Source of the DNA: Sulfurospirillum sp036802865
Lineage (GTDB): Bacteria > Campylobacterota > Campylobacteria > Campylobacterales > Sulfurospirillaceae
Reading direction: 5' to 3'
Assembly: GCF_036802865.1 (NCBI RefSeq)
Contig: NZ_DAIRVK010000002.1
Coordinates: forward strand, 558,001-622,000
Length of the DNA: 64,000 bases
A program made the translations under genes and the position numbers. Within the stretch, counting starts at the first letter, position 1. Every line of letters starts with the position of its first letter. This document shows positions 25,361-34,726 of this stretch, piece after piece. The notes below the pieces were generated by a model. It had not been told where the DNA came from. It ran no database searches and saw only the letters and a list, made by a program, of their open reading frames with translations.

Positions 25361-26158
25361 ATGAAAAGAATACCAAGTATTTTGCTTAAAAAGCCTTTGT
25401 TACTAGGTTCTATTACTTTTGTTGTCAATATCTTCATTAGTACAATACCCGTTTTAATCCTCCATGATAAACATCTCGAGCAATATAAAAGCACCTTTGC
25501 TTTCATAGAATTTTTCGATACAAAATTACTCGCAGAACAGCAAATCATTGTGCAAAGTGCACTTTTTTACTCTTTTCTATTTTCTACTATTTTGGCTATC
25601 TTAATAACACTTCTTGCCTCTTTTTTAAAAAAATCTTACCTTGAGGTTGAAAACCTCTCCCATGTCGATGGACTCACAGGACTTTACAATCGCATTATGT
25701 TTATGAGCGTCTTTCAAAAAGAGATTCCCAAAGTCAAACGTAACAAACAACATCTCTTTTTAGTCATTCTAGATATTGACGATTTCAAGCCTATTAACGA
25801 TACATTTGGACATCTTGTAGGCGATGAAGCCATAAAAATAACAGCTCATACACTCCAAAATTTACTTCGCACATCCGATACAATTGCACGTTTTGGTGGT
25901 GATGAGTTTATCATCAGTATCGTCGATAAAGATAAAGATGCTGCTTCTACAATAGTCAATCGAATTTTAAATGAATTTAACAATAAAATGATTCCCGTAA
26001 AACGCAATGACGAAAAACAAGAAATACCGATAAACCTTAGTATTGGGTACACTGCTTACAAAAATGAAGATGACTTTAAAACGATGCTCCAGCGTGCTGA
26101 CCAAGCGCTTTACATCTCCAAAGAAGCTGGCAAAAATACCGCTACTTACTTAGCTTAA
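25361..26158 (+). CDS. Membrane diguanylate cyclase (GGDEF)
   Basis: 265 residues. Two membrane helices at about 12-32 and 68-88 flank a short periplasmic segment (about 35 residues) that may sense a signal. A GGDEF domain follows at about 105-265, with DGLTGLYNR, DIDDFKPINDTFGH and the active site RFGGDEF. RTSD five residues before GGDEF is an intact RxxD inhibitory site. It should make cyclic di-GMP at the inner membrane with product feedback. Single gene between cysK and valS. Confidence 0.92.
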   Translation: MKRIPSILLKKPLLLGSITFVVNIFISTIPVLILHDKHLEQYKSTFAFIEFFDTKLLAEQQIIVQSALFYSFLFSTILAILITLLASFLKKSYLEVENLSHVDGLTGLYNRIMFMSVFQKEIPKVKRNKQHLFLVILDIDDFKPINDTFGHLVGDEAIKITAHTLQNLLRTSDTIARFGGDEFIISIVDKDKDAASTIVNRILNEFNNKMIPVKRNDEKQEIPINLSIGYTAYKNEDDFKTMLQRADQALYISKEAGKNTATYLA

Positions 26159-26181
26159 ACCAAGTCTTACCCCCATTTTTG

Positions 26182-26187
26182 TATAAT
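26182..26187 (+). promoter_or_regulatory. -10 box (TATAAT) before valS
   Basis: TATAAT 32 bp before the valS start, preceded by TTTTTG. Confidence 0.5.
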
Positions 26188-26218
26188 CCCCTAAAAAATT
26201 TATAAGGTATATAAACCT

Positions 26219-28849
26219 ATGAGCGAAAAAAGCACCGTTTACAATCCTAAAGAGATCGAAGAGAGTTACTACAAAATTTGGGAAGAGAGAGGCTATTTTG
26301 AAATAGATGGCAATAAAGCCATTCAAGAAAATGGTAAAAACTTCTGTATTATGATGCCTCCTCCAAATGTCACAGGAAGCCTACATATAGGGCATGCCCT
26401 TACGTTTACCCTTCAAGACATCATCACCCGTTTTAAACGCATGGATGGCTTTAAAACCCTTTGGCAACCCGGAACCGATCATGCGGGAATTGCTACACAA
26501 AATGTGGTCGAAAAACAGCTCCTAGCACAGGGCATTAAAAAAGAAGAGCTAGGACGTGAGAAGTTCTTAGAAAAAGTCTGGGAGTGGAAAGCATACAGCG
26601 GTGGACAGATTGTTCATCAGATGCGTAAACTTGGCGTCTCACCTGCGTGGAGTAGAGAACGCTTTACGATGGATGATGGTCTTAAAAACTCTGTCAAAAA
26701 AGCCTTTGTAAAATACTACAATGAAGGCTTAATCGTTCGTGGTAACTACATGGTCAACTGGTGTACCCATGATGGTGCACTCAGTGACATCGAAGTTGAA
26801 TTTGAAGCCAACAAAGGAAAGCTCTACCACCTCAAATACTTCCTTAAAGACTCAGAAGAGTTTCTCATCGTAGCAACCACACGTCCAGAGACCTACTTTG
26901 GTGACACTGCTGTTATGGTACACCCTGACGATGAGCGATATAAACACCTTTTAGGTAAAAAAGTGGTTCTTCCTCTCATTGGTCGTGAAATCGAAATTAT
27001 TGCGGATGAACATGTCGATATGAGCTTTGGTACAGGCTGTGTTAAAGTAACGCCTGCACATGACATCAACGATTACGAAGTAGGAAAACGACACAACCTC
27101 GAATTCATTAAAATTTTTGATAGCAATGGTATTTTAAATGACTATTGTGGTGAATTTAAAGGGCAAGAGAGACTTGAAGCACGAGCTCCTATTATGGCAA
27201 AACTAGATGCTGAAGGTTTTGTCGATAAAGTTGAAGACTATGAGAACCAAGTAGGTCACTGTTACCGTTGTAAAAACGTAGTAGAACCTTACATCTCCAA
27301 ACAATGGTTTGTTAAAAAAGAGATCGCGGATGGTGCCATTGTAAAAGTCAATGAACACTTAGCAGAATTTTACCCAAGTCACTGGCTCAATTCATACAAT
27401 GCATGGATGAAAGAGCTTCGTGACTGGTGTATCTCTCGCCAACTTTGGTGGGGGCATCAAATTCCTGTCTTTTACTGCGATGAATGTGGACATGAGTGGG
27501 CAAGTGAAAAAGAGAGTGAGCATGAATGTCCAAAATGTAAAAGTGCGAAAATCCACCAAGATCCAGACGTTCTTGACACATGGTTTAGCTCAGGCTTATG
27601 GCCTTTTTCAACACTCGGTTGGGAAAATGGCGATGTGTTTAAAGGTGAAAAATGGAATGAGAGTGACTTAAAAGACTTTTATCCGAACACCCTACTCATC
27701 ACAGGTTTTGACATCCTTTTCTTCTGGGTCGCGCGTATGATGTTCTCAGGTGAACACACCCTTGGTGAGCTTCCTTTTAAAGACATCTACTTGCATGCTC
27801 TCGTTAAAGATGAACATGGTCACAAAATGAGTAAAAGTAAAGGCAATGTCATCGACCCACTCGATACCATCAGTGAATACAGCGCCGATACCTTGCGTTT
27901 TACATTGGCGATTTTAGCCGTTCAAGGTCGTGACATTAAACTAAGTGGTGAAAAACTAGAGCAAATCCGTAACTTTACCAACAAACTTTACAACGCTTCA
28001 CGCTTCTTGTTGATGAATGCAGACTCATTTGAAGATTTGGAAAACATTGAAATTAAAACTGCTCTTGGTGCGTATATGAAAAGCCGTCTTGCCGTTGCGA
28101 TGGAAGAGGTACGTGGACACTTTAGTGACTACCGCTTTAACGATGCAGCAACAACCCTTTACCGCTTCTTGTGGGGCGAGTTTTGTGACTGGGGTATTGA
28201 GCTTAGTAAAGCCGATAAACCTGCGATTTTAGAGTTGGGTTCTATTTACAAAGAGGCGATGAAACTGATTCATCCATTTATGCCATTTATCTCAGAGTTC
28301 CTTTACCAAGAGCTCTCCGACACAACACTTGAATCAACCGAATCCATCATGGTCAAGCGTTACCCTCATGCACTTGTTCGTGATGAAAAGATTGAGAAAA
28401 CCTTTGAACTCGTTATCGAAGCCATCGTTGGCATTCGTCGTGCCAAAGCGAACATCGACCTTGGAAACAAAAAAATTGAGCATGCTTACATCAAAGTACC
28501 AAATGTAGAAAATCTTAAAGATGCTATTAAATACATTAGTTTATTGGCAAAAGTTGAGAATATCGACTTTACAGAGACAAAAATTGCAAACTCTGCAACT
28601 GATGTTGGCGATAATATCGAAGTGTTTATTCCCCTTGATGGAGTTGATTTAGGTCCTATTATTGAGCGTTTGAACAATCAAAAAGTCAAACTTGAAAAAG
28701 AGATCATGAAGCTAAGCGGTATGCTTTCCAACGAGCGTTTCGTAGCCAATGCCCCAAAAGAGGTCATAGCTGAAAATCAAAAAGGTTTAGATGACGCTAA
28801 ATCAAAAATGGAAAAAATTGAGGCTGAACTTAGCTCACTTGGAGAATAA
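26219..28849 (+). CDS. valS: Valyl-tRNA synthetase
   Basis: 876 residues, full length. Charges tRNA(Val). Class I signatures: PPPNVTGSLHIGHA (HIGH) near residue 43 and GHKMSKSKGNV (KMSKS) near 535. The editing domain lies between them (TTRPETYFGDTAVMVHP), with a zinc-type cluster CDECGHEW/CPKC near 415-440. The C-terminal coiled coil (LNNQKVKLEKEIMKL onward) is typical of ValRS. Convergent with mog; a stem-loop lies between them. Confidence 0.98.
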   Translation: MSEKSTVYNPKEIEESYYKIWEERGYFEIDGNKAIQENGKNFCIMMPPPNVTGSLHIGHALTFTLQDIITRFKRMDGFKTLWQPGTDHAGIATQNVVEKQLLAQGIKKEELGREKFLEKVWEWKAYSGGQIVHQMRKLGVSPAWSRERFTMDDGLKNSVKKAFVKYYNEGLIVRGNYMVNWCTHDGALSDIEVEFEANKGKLYHLKYFLKDSEEFLIVATTRPETYFGDTAVMVHPDDERYKHLLGKKVVLPLIGREIEIIADEHVDMSFGTGCVKVTPAHDINDYEVGKRHNLEFIKIFDSNGILNDYCGEFKGQERLEARAPIMAKLDAEGFVDKVEDYENQVGHCYRCKNVVEPYISKQWFVKKEIADGAIVKVNEHLAEFYPSHWLNSYNAWMKELRDWCISRQLWWGHQIPVFYCDECGHEWASEKESEHECPKCKSAKIHQDPDVLDTWFSSGLWPFSTLGWENGDVFKGEKWNESDLKDFYPNTLLITGFDILFFWVARMMFSGEHTLGELPFKDIYLHALVKDEHGHKMSKSKGNVIDPLDTISEYSADTLRFTLAILAVQGRDIKLSGEKLEQIRNFTNKLYNASRFLLMNADSFEDLENIEIKTALGAYMKSRLAVAMEEVRGHFSDYRFNDAATTLYRFLWGEFCDWGIELSKADKPAILELGSIYKEAMKLIHPFMPFISEFLYQELSDTTLESTESIMVKRYPHALVRDEKIEKTFELVIEAIVGIRRAKANIDLGNKKIEHAYIKVPNVENLKDAIKYISLLAKVENIDFTETKIANSATDVGDNIEVFIPLDGVDLGPIIERLNNQKVKLEKEIMKLSGMLSNERFVANAPKEVIAENQKGLDDAKSKMEKIEAELSSLGE

Positions 28850-28858
28850 CTCTAGAAT

Positions 28859-28880
28859 GTAGGAGCTCTAAAGCTCCTAC
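28859..28880. terminator. Stem-loop between convergent valS and mog
   Basis: Perfect 9-bp stem GTAGGAGCT / AGCTCCTAC with loop CTAA. No T run on either strand, so termination strength is uncertain. Confidence 0.5.
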
Positions 28881-28891
28881 AAAGCCCTATT

Positions 28892-29422
28892 TTAGGCCTT
28901 TGGACGAAAAGGCTTTATCACTTCTTCGTTACACGTTAAAAATGGTCCTTCTAAAAGATCGATACAATACGGCACCGCTGGAAAGACTGCATCCAAACAC
29001 TCACGTATAGACTTAGGTTTCCCCGGAAGATTGATAATGAGGCTACGACCACGAATACCTGCCGTTTGTCGCGATAAAATCGCTGTTGGCACATACTTAA
29101 GGCTTACTTGACGCATAAGCTCACCAAATCCAGGCATCATCTTCTCACACACCGCTTCAGTCGCTTCAGGCGTGACGTCACGCAGTGCAGGACCTGTTCC
29201 ACCCGTCGTTACGATCAAACAACATTCGTCATGATCTGCCATATGTTCAAGTGCCGCTTCAATCAATGGCTGTTCATCAGGAATGACTTTATATACCGGC
29301 ACCCATTCACAGCTTAAGTACGCATTCATCGTCTCGATGATTGCTTTACCAGAAAGATCTTCGTAAATGCCTGCACTCGCGCGATCCGAGATCGTAAGAA
29401 TTCCAATTTTAATCTGACTCAT
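28892..29422 (-). CDS. mog: Molybdopterin adenylyltransferase (MogA type)
   Basis: 176 residues from ATG 29420-29422; an in-frame start 21 codons upstream lies within panE and is not used. Activates molybdopterin by adenylation before molybdate insertion. Motifs: GILTISDRASAG, VTTGGTGPALRDVTPEAT, and the C-terminal INLPGKPKSIRECLD. The start is 1 nt after the panE stop. Molybdoenzymes (nitrate, polysulfide or formate enzymes) are common in this group. Confidence 0.94.
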   Translation of the reverse strand: MSQIKIGILTISDRASAGIYEDLSGKAIIETMNAYLSCEWVPVYKVIPDEQPLIEAALEHMADHDECCLIVTTGGTGPALRDVTPEATEAVCEKMMPGFGELMRQVSLKYVPTAILSRQTAGIRGRSLIINLPGKPKSIRECLDAVFPAVPYCIDLLEGPFLTCNEEVIKPFRPKA

Positions 29423-29423
29423 G

Positions 29424-30359
29424 TTATTGCTCCATAGTAAATTCAAGTAATGCTTTGATGGTTTTTGTATAAGGTGCATCAACACCTATTTGGTGCAGTG
29501 CGCGAATAACGACACCACAAATCTCTTCTATTTCGAGGGCTCTACCCTGCTCTAAATCAACCAACATGGAAGGCTTAATCGAGTCAAACTGCTTAATCAA
29601 ATTAAACATAGCATCGACATCTTCTTGCGAAATCTTCACATGTAAACTGCGTGCCGCATGTGCTGTCTCTTGCATCAGACCATACACGACATCGCAAAGT
29701 GAACTTTTGTCAAATAAAACACCCGTTTTAACACGAAGCAATGCGCAAAGTGCATTAACACCATTGTTAATCACCAGTTTTTTCCAAAGTTCTTGTTTGA
29801 TGTCATATGTCGTTTGAGTGGGAATACCTGCCTGCTTAAATACAAGCGATAGCTCTTCCAAAAATCGTTCATTCTCCATCGTTACATGCATCATACCGAT
29901 AATCGTCTCTGCCGTACCCACAGCTTCAATATGAGCAGGTTTGACAACGTGTGCGCCAATTTTACGGGTAAGCCCACCTATAACATACTCTTCAGCAAAA
30001 TAGTCACATAAAATGGCTTCATTTTCAACACCATTTTGCAATGAAAGAATATAGGGAGGATGCATCTGATTGCGTAGCCATTGCGCAAGTTTCATCGCAA
30101 CTTCACGTGTTGCAGTTGATTTGGTTGTGAGGATAATCAGATCAAATGAATTAGCCTCTACATCAAGAAGGCTTTCAAGATCAAAAGCTTTGATATTTTG
30201 TTCAAATTCAAAGCTTGGATGCTTTACATGCAACCCATCAGTTTGAAGTGCTTCAAGATGAGCACCTCTGGCAACAAAGGCTACTGTATGTCCAGCAGCA
30301 AGCAGTCGTGCTCCAAAATAGCCACCAACCCCGCCTGCTCCTAGAATAATAATATTCAT
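29424..30359 (-). CDS. panE: 2-dehydropantoate 2-reductase (ketopantoate reductase)
   Basis: 311 residues. NADPH-dependent reduction of ketopantoate to pantoate for coenzyme A. N-terminal Rossmann motif GAGGVGGYFGARL, then TTKSTATREVA and SLQNGVEN; the catalytic-lysine region is KKLVINNGVNALCAL near residue 190. Between hisD and mog in a three-gene run. LHVK occurs twice (residues about 49 and 242), encoded by degenerate copies of the TTTACATGTAAA repeat. Confidence 0.93.
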   Translation of the reverse strand: MNIIILGAGGVGGYFGARLLAAGHTVAFVARGAHLEALQTDGLHVKHPSFEFEQNIKAFDLESLLDVEANSFDLIILTTKSTATREVAMKLAQWLRNQMHPPYILSLQNGVENEAILCDYFAEEYVIGGLTRKIGAHVVKPAHIEAVGTAETIIGMMHVTMENERFLEELSLVFKQAGIPTQTTYDIKQELWKKLVINNGVNALCALLRVKTGVLFDKSSLCDVVYGLMQETAHAARSLHVKISQEDVDAMFNLIKQFDSIKPSMLVDLEQGRALEIEEICGVVIRALHQIGVDAPYTKTIKALLEFTMEQ

Positions 30360-30364
30360 ATTGT

Positions 30365-31660
30365 TTATTTTGAAAGACGAACGCGAACACTCGCTTCATG
30401 CGCACCAAGACCTTCTGTATGTGCTAAAAGTGCACACGCCTCACCAATCTCATCAATACCCTGTTTGCTCATAGAAATAATCGACGAGCGCTTCAAAAAG
30501 TTCTCAACACCCAGTGGCGAGTAAAACTTAGCCGTTCCACCTGTTGGAAGGGTATGGTTTGGTCCAGCGATATAATCCCCAATAGGTTCAGGCGTGTAAG
30601 ACCCCATAAAAATAGCACCAGCATGGCGAATACGAGGTAATAAATCAAACGGATGTGAAGTCACCACTTCTAAGTGTTCTGGTGCAATTTGATTCATCAA
30701 ATCCACCGCTTCATCCATATCGCGCGTAACAATAATCGCTCCACGCTCTTTGATAGAAACTTCTGCAATCGCTTTACGATCTAACGTCTCAAGCCATGCA
30801 TAGACTTCCGTACGCGTTTTTTCAGCAATTTCCAAAGAAGGGGTAATCAAAATAGAACTTGCCATCTCATCGTGTTCCGCTTGAGAGAGAAGATCAATCG
30901 CTAAAAGGTGTGGATCAGCACTGGTATCTGCCAAGACTCCAATTTCACTCGGTCCTGCAATCATGTCAATGTTTACTTCGCCAAACACAAGTTTTTTAGC
31001 TGTTGCAACAAAGATATTACCAGGCCCTGTGATGACATCCACTTTTGCAATACTCTGTGTGCCATACGCCATTGCAGCAATGGCACTTGCCCCTCCGACT
31101 TTATACGCTTTCTTAATGCCACAAAGATGCATCGCCGCAAGCAAAAGAGGATTGAGCTCATTATTGGGTGCTGGTGTGCAGACGACAATCTCTTTAACTC
31201 CCGCAACGATAGCGGGAATAGCGTTCATTAAAAGACTACTCGGATACGCAGCTTTCCCACCAGGGATGTAAAGCCCCGCACGATCAACTGGTGTTACTTT
31301 TTGACCAAGAACAGTGCCATTGTCTTCAAAATCAAGCCATGATTTAGGCATGAGTTTTTCATGGTAAGCATAAATGCGTTTATACGCAAGTTCTAATGCC
31401 CCCTTGAGCTTGACATCAAGCGCGTCATAGGCATTTTTCATGTCGCTTATTTTCACTTCAAGCGCTTCGTCATTTTCAACATGCCATTTATCAAATTTTT
31501 CAATATGGTTACGTAAAGCGCCGTTACCTTCGGCTTTAATTTCAGCAATAATGTTTGAAACAATTTTAGATACATTTTCCATGTCCATGTGACCACGGCG
31601 TAAAAGTTCATCAAACTGGGCTTTAAAATTTTGTTCATCTGTTTTTAAAAGTAACATCAT
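30365..31660 (-). CDS. hisD: Histidinol dehydrogenase
   Basis: 431 residues. Catalyses the last two steps of histidine synthesis with NAD and zinc. Motifs: GLYIPGGKAAYPSSLLMNA, TGPGNIFVATAKK, the Zn/substrate motif SQAEHDEMASS, catalytic PEHLEVV, and GPNHTLPTGGTAKF. Standing apart from other his genes is common in Campylobacterota. Two adjacent ATG codons; either could start. Confidence 0.96.
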   Translation of the reverse strand: MMLLLKTDEQNFKAQFDELLRRGHMDMENVSKIVSNIIAEIKAEGNGALRNHIEKFDKWHVENDEALEVKISDMKNAYDALDVKLKGALELAYKRIYAYHEKLMPKSWLDFEDNGTVLGQKVTPVDRAGLYIPGGKAAYPSSLLMNAIPAIVAGVKEIVVCTPAPNNELNPLLLAAMHLCGIKKAYKVGGASAIAAMAYGTQSIAKVDVITGPGNIFVATAKKLVFGEVNIDMIAGPSEIGVLADTSADPHLLAIDLLSQAEHDEMASSILITPSLEIAEKTRTEVYAWLETLDRKAIAEVSIKERGAIIVTRDMDEAVDLMNQIAPEHLEVVTSHPFDLLPRIRHAGAIFMGSYTPEPIGDYIAGPNHTLPTGGTAKFYSPLGVENFLKRSSIISMSKQGIDEIGEACALLAHTEGLGAHEASVRVRLSK

Positions 31661-31683
31661 TCATCCTCTTTAAAAGTATCTTA

Positions 31684-32556
31684 TTATAGCATATTTGCTT
31701 TACGCACATACCGAGACAGCATAGATACATTACCTAAAAGTCCGCCTTGATGCACATAAATAGGTGTCCCTTCTTGGCTATTGCTGTTTTCCAGTAAAGC
31801 TTTCCAGCCTACAGGATCGTACAGAAGATCAAACTCAACGCCCATTTCATCTTTTAGAGATTGCCATAATATGTATAATTCTATGTATAATTTTCCATAA
31901 TGATACTTTTTAGTCGTCTCTAAAATAGTTGGATAGCGCGATAAACTTGGTTCCACCATTTCCCACTGTTTTTGTAAATAAGCACTATTCCCAACCGTAG
32001 GACATGTCAAAACAGGGTAAGGAAGATGCTTTTGCAAAAAAAGTGCTGTAGTGCCTGTACCCGAAGGAAGAAAGAGATAAGGCTTCATTATATTATGTGT
32101 TTCTATATCTACTAAAAGTTCCTCAGCTAAGGCTTTTATACCCTCTTCTGCTTCTTTTTGCCTACCACCTTCTTCGACATGCAAAGAGTTTTCATCAAGC
32201 CATTTTTGCACTTCGTCCGTGCGTGTAGAAGATTCTACGATTTGCATACCATTTGCAAGTGCCTCTTTATAATTACCCATAGGATTTTCTTTGAGAAAAA
32301 CGGGGATATGATCGCAGACATAAACAAATTCCCAACCTTTAAGCTTGGCCAAAACTGAGAGCGAATACATTGCATTGGATTGATTTGAACCTGAACTTAC
32401 CACACGCTTGATGTGTAGAAAATCATGGATTAAAAAGGAGTGAAATTTACGTGCTTTATTGCCTGAAAAATCTTTATCGAGAAGGTCATCACGTTTAAGA
32501 TAAAAAAGCTGGTTTTGAAAGCTTCGCTTTTCAAAAGGAGATGGAAGAAAAAGCAT
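31684..32556 (-). CDS. PLP-dependent ACC deaminase/D-cysteine desulfhydrase family protein
   Basis: 290 residues. Fold type II PLP enzyme: YLKRDDLLDKDFSGNKARK carries the probable PLP lysine, VSSGSNQSNAMYSL is the substrate loop, and LPSGTGTTALFLQ binds phosphate. Members deaminate 1-aminocyclopropane-1-carboxylate or desulfhydrate D-cysteine; I cannot tell which from sequence alone. It lies just after the fba terminator and upstream of hisD. Confidence 0.85.
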   Translation of the reverse strand: MLFLPSPFEKRSFQNQLFYLKRDDLLDKDFSGNKARKFHSFLIHDFLHIKRVVSSGSNQSNAMYSLSVLAKLKGWEFVYVCDHIPVFLKENPMGNYKEALANGMQIVESSTRTDEVQKWLDENSLHVEEGGRQKEAEEGIKALAEELLVDIETHNIMKPYLFLPSGTGTTALFLQKHLPYPVLTCPTVGNSAYLQKQWEMVEPSLSRYPTILETTKKYHYGKLYIELYILWQSLKDEMGVEFDLLYDPVGWKALLENSNSQEGTPIYVHQGGLLGNVSMLSRYVRKANML

Positions 32557-32569
32557 TTAGATGAGAAAA

Positions 32570-32593
32570 CAAAAAAGCCCTATTGTAGGGCTT
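32570..32593 (-). terminator. Terminator of fba
   Basis: 8-bp stem AAGCCCTA / TAGGGCTT with a 3-nt loop and a TTTTTTG tail on the minus strand, just after the fba stop. Confidence 0.92.
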
Positions 32594-32600
32594 TCCATGA

Positions 32601-33677
32601 TTAACAACGATTCAAACAATTAAGATCTTCAAAGGCTTTTAGAAGACGGTTTTTAACGGTCTCTTCGCCTGGACGAAGCCATTTACGAGGATCATAATAT
32701 TTTTTATTAGGTTTATCGTCACCCTCTGGGTTACCAATTTGACCTTGAAGGTAAGGAGCGTATTTTTCAATATACCCTTTAACCCCTTCCCAAAATGCCC
32801 ATTGTGTGTCGGTATCGATGTTCATTTTAATAACACCGTATCCTACGGCTTCACGAATGTCAGAGAGTTCACTTCCGCTACCACCGTGAAATACAAAATT
32901 CACAGGTTGTGCATCCGTTTTAAATTTCTCTTGGATATATTTTTGAGAATTATCCAAGATTTTTGGTGTTAAATTGACATTACCTGGTTTATAGACACCA
33001 TGAACATTTCCAAATGATGCTGCAATCGTAAAATTAGGGCTAATTTTCAAAAGCTCTTCATATGCATAAGCTACATCTTGTGGTTGTGTGTAAAGCGCTG
33101 AGTTATCAAGACTCGTGTTATCAACACCATCTTCTTCACCACCAGTACAACCAAGTTCAATTTCTAATGTCATACCCATTTTGCTCATACGCTTTAGGTA
33201 TGAAACACATGTTTGAACATTTTGCTCTAATGGCTCTTCGGAAAGATCCAACATATGTGAGCTAAAAAGTGGTTTGTGTGTTTTCGCAAAATGCATTTCA
33301 CTCGCACTGAGTAATTCATCAATCCACGGAAGCAATTTACGTGCAGCGTGATCGGTATGTAAGATAACAGCTACACCATACGCTTCAGCCAATGTATGCA
33401 CATGCAATGCACCACTAATGGCGCCTAAAACACCCGCTTTAAGTCCATTGACACCTTTTCCTGCATAAAACTCAGCTCCACCATTGGAGAACTGAACAAT
33501 CACAGGAGAATTTGCAGATTTTGCAGCCTCTAAAACAGCATTAATAGAATTCGTTCCCACGACATTGACAGCAGGAATTGCAAAATGGTTTGCTTTAGCA
33601 ATAGCAAAAACCTTTTGCAAATCATCGCCAGTAACAACACCCGGTTTTACAAAATCAAAAATTTTCGCATTCAACAT
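32601..33677 (-). CDS. fba: Fructose-bisphosphate aldolase class II
   Basis: 358 residues from ATG 33675-33677, which has AAGGCG at proper spacing; an in-frame start 14 codons upstream lies in a structured leader and is unlikely. Zinc enzyme of glycolysis and gluconeogenesis. Motifs: VNVVGTNSINAVLEAA, HTDHAARKLLPW (Zn ligands), LEIELGCTGGEEDGVDN, FGNVHGVYKPGNV, FHGGSGSELSDI. Follows peb4 as in C. jejuni. Confidence 0.96.
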   Translation of the reverse strand: MLNAKIFDFVKPGVVTGDDLQKVFAIAKANHFAIPAVNVVGTNSINAVLEAAKSANSPVIVQFSNGGAEFYAGKGVNGLKAGVLGAISGALHVHTLAEAYGVAVILHTDHAARKLLPWIDELLSASEMHFAKTHKPLFSSHMLDLSEEPLEQNVQTCVSYLKRMSKMGMTLEIELGCTGGEEDGVDNTSLDNSALYTQPQDVAYAYEELLKISPNFTIAASFGNVHGVYKPGNVNLTPKILDNSQKYIQEKFKTDAQPVNFVFHGGSGSELSDIREAVGYGVIKMNIDTDTQWAFWEGVKGYIEKYAPYLQGQIGNPEGDDKPNKKYYDPRKWLRPGEETVKNRLLKAFEDLNCLNRC

Positions 33678-33689
33678 GAAAACGCCTTT

Positions 33690-33790
33690 TATTTCAATTT
33701 TTATACGCCTTATACACAAAGCTTGTAAAATGAAGCTTTGCTATTCACTAAAGCTTCTGTCTTTCTAGAAACAGAAACTTTAGCTTTTGG
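33690..33790 (-). ncRNA. Structured leader element upstream of fba (copy D, degenerate)
   Basis: On the minus strand: a hairpin CTAAAGTTTCTGT / ACAGAAGCTTTAG, then AGCAAAGCTT, then GGCGTATAAAAAT shortly before the start codon. It shares AAGTTTCTG, GCTTTAGTG and GGCGTAT(A/G)AAAAT with the dnaK leader, in the same order. Confidence 0.5.
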
Positions 33791-33794
33791 GTCA

Positions 33795-34607
33795 CTATTT
33801 GATTGTTACTTTTGCATTTTTTCGAAGAGTTTGTGCTTTATCAGCTACTTGAATACGGAATTTTTCCATTTTCAAGCCATTTTCAATTTGTGGTTTTACA
33901 ACATCAAAAGTTGCTTTTTCAGCAGCTTTAGTGTCTTCAACTAAGATAACATGGAAACCAAATTGTGTTTGAACTGGAGTTTTAGTGATTTCACCTTTTT
34001 TAAGTGCAAAAGCTGCATCTGAGAAAGGTTTTACCATTTGATTTGCAGCAAACCATCCTAGTTCACCACCACCTTGACCGCTTGGTCCTGTAGATTTAGT
34101 GGTTGCTAATTCAACAAATTTGTCATTAAGTTTTTGGCCAGAAAGACCGTCTAATTCTTTGATAACATCTTTAGCTTCTTGCTCAGTTTTAACAAGTACG
34201 TGTCTTGCTTTGACGGTTGCTGGTTGCATAAATTTATCAGCATTTTTGTCATAATAATCTTTAACATCTTTTGCATCAACTTTTACAGCATCAAAGATTT
34301 TTTTCATCCATACTTCAAGCGCAAGATCAGCTTTGATGCGTTTAAGTGCTTCAGCATAATCTTTGTCTTTTTCAACACCGCTTTTTGTTGCTTCTGTTGT
34401 TAAAAGTTTGCGCTCAACAGCTTGCTCAACGATCTTTTGCTTTGCATCAGCAGGAAGTTCTTCAAACTTTGCACCTTGCATTGCACGCATAAGAACTGCG
34501 ATGTCTTGGTCATTAACATCTTCACCGTTTACAGTTGCAAAAACTGTTGCATTTAGACTTACACCTAGTACTGCAGCAGCAATACTACTTAGAATAACTT
34601 TTTTCAC
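33795..34607 (-). CDS. peb4: Periplasmic peptidyl-prolyl isomerase/chaperone, PEB4 type
   Basis: 270 residues. Signal peptide at 1-20 (KKVILSSIAAAVLGVSLNA). A SurA-like helical region at about 25-130 and a parvulin domain at about 135-230 (RHVLVKTEQEAKDVI, GGELGWFAANQMVKPF, TQFGFHVILVED), then a helical tail that completes the chaperone part. C. jejuni PEB4 (Cj0596) helps outer-membrane proteins fold and affects adhesion. The order with fba and divergent nth matches C. jejuni. Confidence 0.94.
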   Translation of the reverse strand: MKKVILSSIAAAVLGVSLNATVFATVNGEDVNDQDIAVLMRAMQGAKFEELPADAKQKIVEQAVERKLLTTEATKSGVEKDKDYAEALKRIKADLALEVWMKKIFDAVKVDAKDVKDYYDKNADKFMQPATVKARHVLVKTEQEAKDVIKELDGLSGQKLNDKFVELATTKSTGPSGQGGGELGWFAANQMVKPFSDAAFALKKGEITKTPVQTQFGFHVILVEDTKAAEKATFDVVKPQIENGLKMEKFRIQVADKAQTLRKNAKVTIK

Positions 34608-34635
34608 TTAGATCCTTTATTGAAGTAATTCGCGT

Positions 34636-34641
34636 ATTGTA
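34636..34641 (-). promoter_or_regulatory. -10 box (TACAAT) of peb4
   Basis: TACAAT preceded by GGGG on the minus strand, about 28 bp before peb4. Confidence 0.4.
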
Positions 34642-34695
34642 CCCCAAATCTTATTACTATTTCTTAAATGAAATGTTAATTTTAAGGATTGTCGG

Positions 34696-34701
34696 TATAA
34701 T
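34696..34701 (+). promoter_or_regulatory. -10 box (TATAAT) of nth
   Basis: GGTATAAT on the plus strand, 25 bp before the chosen nth start. This supports that downstream start, because a longer reading frame would begin upstream of the promoter. Confidence 0.5.
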
Positions 34702-34726
34702 TTTTCAAAACGAAGCAAGGTTGAGT

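Noticed and set aside
29423..29485. Longer mog start
   Set aside because: It would overlap the panE 3' end; family proteins start at the MSQIKIGILTISD region and the ATG at 29422 follows the panE stop directly.
33678..33719. Longer fba start
   Set aside because: The extra 14 codons lie in the structured leader; the ATG at 33677 has a ribosome site and matches the family start.
34637..34726. Longer nth start
   Set aside because: It would begin upstream of the TATAAT box at 34696; conserved family sequence starts at the later ATG.
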